Origin: Coffea arabica
Taxonomy: Eukaryota > Streptophyta > Magnoliopsida > Gentianales > Rubiaceae
Direction of reading: 5' to 3'
Assembly (NCBI RefSeq): GCF_036785885.1
Contig: NC_092312.1
Location: 10,558,001-10,622,000, forward strand
Length of the DNA stretch: 64,000 nt
The notes under the pieces were generated by a model. The model saw only the letters and a program-made list of their open reading frames with translations. It ran no database searches and had not been told where the DNA came from. A program made the position numbers and the translations under genes. This document shows, piece by piece, positions 57,737 to 64,000 of the stretch; within the stretch, counting starts at the first letter, position 1, and the number at the start of each line of letters is the position of its first letter.

Positions 57737-60596
57737 CCAGTTAGAAATAAAAAGAACTCGACGACTGCTTTGCTTCTCCTCGCTCGAGGAAAGAAACCTG
57801 TCAGCAGTGAGTCGATGACCAGTGAGAAAAATGTTTCAGCAAATTTAAAAGTGTCCCCTCCTCTCTCTCTTTTTTATCTTTTATCTTTTCCACCATGCAC
57901 AGGATAATCAATACATACTACTGCATTTTTATGGGTGTTTGAACTACAATGCTGCTGCATTCTTACTTACTAATATGTAGTAAGAATTACACCAAATCAA
58001 TATTACTGCAATGCGAGTTTACATCATCACATCAAATGTAGTGATATTATTGAAGATGAGAGCTCTCTAGCTAGTATAGGTTGTGTGATTCACGACGTTA
58101 AACAAATTCCATTCCGCGTCACTTATTCTTCTGCCTAAAATATTAAATTTCCATCTTTGGCGTAGTACACTTTAAACATAAAAAATGATTATGATTATCA
58201 GGCAAGTGTGATCATTTGGTCCTAATAGAGGAGAGGATGGCGAAAATGAGAGTGGATGAGTGAGATTGTCTTAATTATAAGCCAAATGCTTTTTTGATTT
58301 CTAAAAACAGCAATATCCTTGATACTACGACACAGTACTACTGGAACAGGCTCTTATTAGAATCCTCTCTACTGTCAGATTTAAGGTTCGAATTATTGAC
58401 TTAACAGTCATAAATTTTGCTTTGGTTACACGCTAGAAAATTATCTATTTGTGCCAATTTTAGGCACGCGCCAGAAAAACTCAAAATACATTTATCTTAT
58501 CAATAATTTTGAACTACGTGAAAATATATTGTGAGATATCTTTACGAGAAAATAGGGACATGGAACTACAAATAAAGGGTGTGAAACAAAAAAAAAAAAA
58601 AATTAGATAAATACAGAGCGAGACCTACGTCTTATCTATATACGGTGCAATCTCATCTTGGAGCGCTTCCAAGTTCCAACACTGATGAAATGTTCCTATA
58701 TGACCGCAACCCATTCGAAGTGTGCAAGTTAGCTTCATCGCTTGTCCAACTGTAAATTTGCCTTGCTTATATTTTCATTGCAAGTAAATGAATATTACTC
58801 GGAAAGTTAAATTGGTGCATATGAAAATGCCTTTTTTTTTTTTTTCAAAACATAAAATCAATCAACTAACAGAATGGTCCACAATGTCTTTCTCACTTTA
58901 AAACATGGCATTAAATCGGGTCATGACGTTATCGTCTCTGTCATCTGGGAAGAATTACAAAGCAGTTAACCTGGACTTCAGAACCAGAGTTGATCAGAGT
59001 GTAATCTGAAAACTTAGTACAATGCTGAAGCTGGATCACCATTTCCTTATCTTCAGTACATACGCGATCTATGTATCCTGGACTCGAATACTTTAATGCA
59101 ATGCCCTCTCCTCTCTGCCTGGGCCAAGCTTTTAGCTTTCAGCACGGACAATGACTTTGCTGCAAACTCACATGGGATTTTACATTTTCCTGCTCACCTT
59201 CTGTTTCTTCATTCAGTTTCAATTCAAATCTGCCACAGACAGAAGAAGATATTGTTTTGATTTCGTCAAGATTTTTGGTCAGGCCATTTTCCGAGAATTA
59301 GTTCCTAATGCGAATAAAGCATAAGACCTAGAGATACCTTATTATATTGAATTAATGGGCAATGATTAATCAGTCCTTAAACTATTGTTAATAATTCCTG
59401 ATGCGAAAATTTTTAGGCCTTGACATCACACGTGAATAATGCCCAGTAGCAAAACGACCAAAAAGCCAAGTTTTATAGGATTGTGGTATAAAAGCAGGAC
59501 AATTTGGTTTCTTGAATATGCATTGGCAGATTATGAAGTCTACTCATCTATTTAAGAAAGAAAGAAAGTTCGTTCACATGATTCTTGGAGTGGGGTGGTG
59601 GGTCATGATGGATATCAATGTAGACAGTAGTGTGGAGTCCTATGTTCTTGGAGTTTCTCTGCATGAATGCTAAAGGAGTTCCAAGCTACCAAACAAGACT
59701 CGGAGGAGAATACAAGATTGCAGGATGAATAATTCTAGGTGCGACACACGTGAGTACAATCAATGTCAAAATAGTTCACAGCTGTGCTCTCAGTACTTCA
59801 TTATTGATCTTATATCTTTGAAGGCTCAGATTAAGTTATGAAATTAAGAGTAATTCTATTATAAGTACAACTGGGGAGAAAATTATAATCAGAGGAGGAG
59901 AAGGTCAAGTTTACTTCTCTCTTAGGCTAGTAATTATTTAGGGATGGCCTAATATATATAAGCTCATTTATGTGGTGAAATTGCCGTCTCAAGTCTCAAA
60001 GCATTCGATATAGGAAGCGAAGGGCAGGAAGCAGATTTGCTGGTCCGATATCAACCATTCAACTAGGAACCCCACCACCTTTGTCACCTCTATTTTTGGA
60101 AATTTCCCGTGTGTGTTTTTCAAAAGCTTCAGCATTCATGTTGAAAGTAAACCATGCATCTTTAATTCTAAGTGAATCTTCTAATTTCCCAAGTGACTTG
60201 TAATTTGGTTCCCCATTTCACTGAGCATGATAAGGCCATGGAATCTTTGTGATTGACTTGTAATTCTAAGTGATTGTAAATGTTTGCTTTGCTCGAGGGG
60301 AAAAGAGAACCAAAAATATAAATTGAGCTCACATGTTTTGCAAATTAATTGCCTTTAGATGCCAGATGCTTTTGGGTATCTTGAGAGTTCATATTCTATA
60401 TGCGCACACCCTAACTACAAAATTTTGTACGAGTGACAAGCAACAAGGAGAAAATTTGCATGTAGTTAAGCATATTATGAACTTTCACTGTTTTCTTTTT
60501 TAACTTTTTGCCTCCACAGCCACACAGAGAAGAACTTGCACGGAAAAGAATGAGTGAGCCCCATTTTCTCCACTTCGTCTTGTGGATTGGCTGAGA
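57737..60596. other. CYCD6 promoter region and intergenic DNA
   Basis: The first kilobase is the presumed CYCD6 promoter. The rest is AT-rich with A/T homopolymers; no open frame with a domain, RNA gene or paired-end transposon was recognised. Confidence 0.45.
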
Positions 60597-60743
60597 AAAT
60601 TTACTACCTACTGAGCTCTTACTCTGCAGCAGATGTTTTTTGGCACTATAGGAAAAGCCAGGAAAGAATGTCTAGAGTCTGAACTTCATTGGTAACTGCA
60701 AATTTACTACCTACTGAGCTCTTACTCTCCAGGAGATGTTTTT
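60597..60743. repeat. Two-copy direct repeat of about 44 bp
   Basis: About 60597-60640 and 60700-60743 share TTTACTACCTACTGAGCTCT and the following TACTCT...CAG.AGATGTTTTT, with two or three differences, 103 bp apart. Confidence 0.85.
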
Positions 60744-63700
60744 CACTTTCCAACTTCACAAACATTACAAATTTGAATGGTACAGAGGGTACAGCTGGCC
60801 TTTCGTTGTCACGACAGCTCGTGCTTCTGTCCCTTTGCATGCATTTTCCAATTTACACATTCTCCTTTCATATTTGGCTGTCAAGTGGTTATTTTGTAGG
60901 TTAGTAACAGTCTGAGATAGGGACATTTAAATTCACAATCGTCTGTCATTTTATCGATAGGATTTAGTGCATACTAACACTTCTGTTATATGATCTTTCT
61001 TCTTCTATACATGCATGCATGGCCAGTATGATACTGACTTGACCATTAAAAGTTAAGACTAGGAAATTTTGTATGAAAAAAAAAAAAAGAAGAAGCTAAG
61101 ATTAGAAGAATGATCTACCAAAGACAAGAATTCTCAAAATAATTGAGACCACAACAACCCTTTCGTTAATTGAAAAATATATATAAAAGCACATGTTCAC
61201 TAGTTGAGTGTTTTTTTTTTTTTTTGTTCTTGTACAATCGTGTAGCGCGCTGATAAATAAAGTTACAAGCTTTACCTAAAAAAGTTTAAAAAGAAAATAA
61301 ATCTAAAGGCAGAATTAAGCCAATATATTGTTGTATGCGAGAAGGGACACTGATAAAAGCCAAAAAGACTGGCTTATATGCCGTTTTTATTTGGAGCAAT
61401 CTGTAAGACTGAATCCATATCTTTAAAGCATCGTAATTTGCAGTGCCTCCTCTTCTTTTTCTCTTTCACTTTCTCGAAATTATTGCTTCTTGATTATGGC
61501 CTCAGGACTTGATTCCAATAGAGTTTTCTTTAACCAAGCAATTACACCAAGTTCTGTACATTAACAAAATACTTTCTCAGAACCTGGAGATGCTATCGTC
61601 TTCCTCCGACGCTTATTCTTCTTGTAGTTCCGCAATGTGACTAGATGAATAAATCAAAAGTCCACGCCTAAGATCTCTGAAGTCTGAAGTATAATTTCCC
61701 TTGAATAATGCAAGCAGCATGAGGTCGACTTTTCTTCAATAGTACAGACGTACAAGGACGAATGCTGCCTCTAGTGAAGTACTGAATCGTGCGTGGTTTA
61801 CCGCTTTAGTCAACACAATGATTCAGCAAAATACTGAGAACATAATGATGCTGTAAGAGCTTTATATGAGTGCTACTGTGCCTTTTTCCTTTTGGGCGAG
61901 AAGCTGATGGGTTGTGTGCTATAAAGCTTCGTTCGATAAATGGAAAACACCAAATTGACAACAAACTAGGCGGGCCAAATGGTCAGGGTTGACATTGTGG
62001 CTTGTCGCATTCTATACGAGAAGCCGAGAGGGGCAAGAGCAATTGTTAAGATAAATTAATTATTTCCCAACGATGTAATAATAATAAATTATAATTTGTT
62101 ATAATTAATTGCACAATTCCGTAACAACTTAGCTACTGCTCATATGTATCCGTATGCATTAACTACGTCTTTATATAACGAAATTATATCAACAGTTCAT
62201 AATGAATTATAACTCGTTCGAAATATAAGCTCTAGAGAAAGAGCAGAGCTTATATGCGGACGACAAGCCCTCCAGTGTAGCTTTTACATCATCAGCTTTC
62301 TGTTGCTCTCACTTACATTTGCACATTTTTCTTTTCTTTTTTTTTTTTTTGTTTTAAACCAAGAATTCTCTATTTTCTTGTTGCAAGAGAACCCAAGTAG
62401 GAGTATTTAACAACTTGCTTTAAACCAAGTATTTTCCCTTTTTTTTGGTAAAAGAGAAAGCCCTCCATAAACCCTTTTCAACGTCCCCCTATACAATTAT
62501 ACTTGTTGCAAGACCAATTGACTTTTACTTTTGCCCCTTTCCTTTTCCTCTCCACCTTTTGCCTCACAGTTATGCCTCCAACTTGCAACTCATTAGACAG
62601 ACTTTAGCAGGTTTTTAATTCCAACCCCAACGAAGAAATTAAAGAAGCTCAAAAGATTTTTGTCAGGGCCACCGCCTGTCCTGATGTAAATATGGTGGTG
62701 GGATGCCATTGCATTCTGCTCTTTCATCAGAAGAGTATATGATATTATAATATATATATATATATATATGAGGGTTAAGGCGTGGAATTGTGGAGGGTCG
62801 ATTCGGAGAAGAAAAAAAGAAAAGAAACTGCATGTTTCTCACGCCTTCTCCCCATTCACATAGCAGCATCATTGCCTTCTGATCAGTACTATGAGACAAT
62901 CCCGTGGGCCTTCTCCACCAGCAGACACAGGGATAAACTGAGGGACGGAATGATGTTTATTCCTTGTGTATGAAGGATGCTAGTTGGATAGGAAACGCTG
63001 ATCTTAAGTGGCTTTTGGGTGTGGTGTGGCGAGTAAAACAAGAAAATTCAAAGCACCATCGTTACGTACGTTGGAATTTTGAAACTTTACAACATAACCC
63101 AGAAACTTTGAGTGCCAAAACATTTTTCTCTTTTCATTTTTGGCATTAATGTTGAAACCGTGCAAGGTACCTACAATACAAGCTTGGGAACAAAGCGTTC
63201 CAAATATTATTATTTTAGGGGTCAATGTGAGAGTTCAATTTGAAGTTTGCTCACAGTATCAAGACGCAGTTTATAGCCCCCCACGGGAGTTTAAAGCTCC
63301 ACATAGGCACACACACCACAGTAGACTGGCGCCCATTGGTTATGTTAAAATATTCCTATAGCAGGCTGGAGTTGTTACGACTATGGCCATTGGACCGGCC
63401 ACCAAGCCTGTATTGTCTTGCCCACAAGTGTTGGATTCGCTTTTAGTTGCCAGCCAGAACGGTCCCCGGAGTCCAAATGCATTTTGCCTGCAGAAATAAT
63501 GGGCAGTTGAAATTGGGCATCAACGGAAATGGTCAGTCCAGCGAGTGACTTTCCTACTGCGAAAAATGCTTGCAGCTCCAAGTCTCATCATTTTGCATTT
63601 GCATTTTCATCCACTAATTAAAAGCAGGAAAGCCCCAAACTTTCTGATAAAGGAGGGATGTCTCTGGCGGAACTTATTGTGCTGAGTACATACGAGAAGA

Positions 63701-64000
63701 ATGCAAATACAACATATCTTATTTTTTTCCTTGAGAAAGAAAGTCCCAAAAAAAAAAGAGAAGTCGAATAAAGGGATTTGAGTTTTCCAAATCATCCAGC
63801 ACGAAAGACAAGAACATTTTTCTGGGACATCTTCCATCCAAGGTAAAATGGATTTTGCAGGCCAACCAAGGGAAGCTCTACTCAAATGCCCCAAAGCATG
63901 TCAAATAATTCATTATTTTAATCCAATTAGTTACCCGCAAAGCATATAATCCAATTCAGTATTTGCTGCTTGCCTTTGGGTCTTCAATTGGCAGGCAAGC
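60744..64000. other. Intergenic to window end, no supported gene
   Basis: AT-rich, with a (TA)n tract at about 62752-62769 and T runs near 61.21 and 62.34 kb. Open frames near 62.7-63.9 kb on both strands are short, mutually overlapping and without a recognised domain; the window may end in the flank of an outside gene. Confidence 0.45.
62752..62769. repeat. (TA)n microsatellite
   Basis: About nine TA units. Confidence 0.85.

Noticed and set aside
63607-63894. 95-residue minus-strand open frame at the window end
   Set aside because: No recognised domain, and Phe/Lys-rich homopolymer translation in the middle.
1-64000. tRNA, rRNA or CRISPR features
   Set aside because: No T-loop/anticodon arrangement, rRNA-like block or regularly spaced repeats were found by eye on either strand; small RNA genes could be missed without a covariance search.

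Overview
The window is nuclear DNA of a flowering plant, almost certainly a eudicot. The evidence is small GT-AG introns, AT-rich intergenic DNA, and plant-specific families: single-B-box zinc finger, R2R3-MYB, D-type cyclin, NLR-type resistance genes and DUF4220/DUF594 membrane proteins. MULE, Stowaway and copia-like elements are also of plant type. No CRISPR array, prokaryotic operon or convincing tRNA gene was seen. Species could not be named.

Layout. 0.5-1.4 kb: a BBX28/29-like B-box gene (+). 8.1-13.9 kb: a PHOS32/34-like universal stress protein (-), possibly with a very long last intron. 17.6-19.0 kb: TRM61, the catalytic subunit of the tRNA m1A58 methyltransferase (+). 22.0-26.0 kb: a five-exon PLAC8 membrane protein (+). 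29.4-30.8 kb: a three-exon R2R3-MYB (+). 34-50.4 kb: an immune-type cluster (below). 51.6-55.1 kb: a Pack-MULE-like transposon carrying a piece of a clathrin light chain gene, itself invaded by a copia-like solo LTR and a 211-bp fold-back element. 55.5-57.5 kb: a six-exon CYCD6-like cyclin (-). From 57.8 kb to the end no gene could be supported.

The most interesting region is 34-50.4 kb. It holds an At4g19050-like NB-LRR with a diverged nucleotide-binding domain (+), then a protein that begins where an NLR winged helix would begin and runs through LRRs but has no NB-ARC (+), then a CC-NB-ARC protein that stops just past the GLPL motif (-), then a DUF4220/DUF594 multi-pass membrane protein (+). 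The second and third proteins look like complementary halves of one NLR. From memory, Arabidopsis has relatives of these at At5g45440-At5g45540 (NB-only, LRR-only and DUF594 genes interspersed) and at At4g19050/At4g19060. If that is right, this locus keeps together a split-NLR plus membrane-protein set that is ancient in eudicots. A broken 3' end of a second LRR-half gene shows that the cluster has duplicated and lost members.

The BBX/universal-stress-protein pair also matches a neighbouring pair in Arabidopsis (At4g27310/At4g27320, from memory). Exon borders below were set by reading GT-AG sites and codon phase by eye; no transcript data or database search was available.
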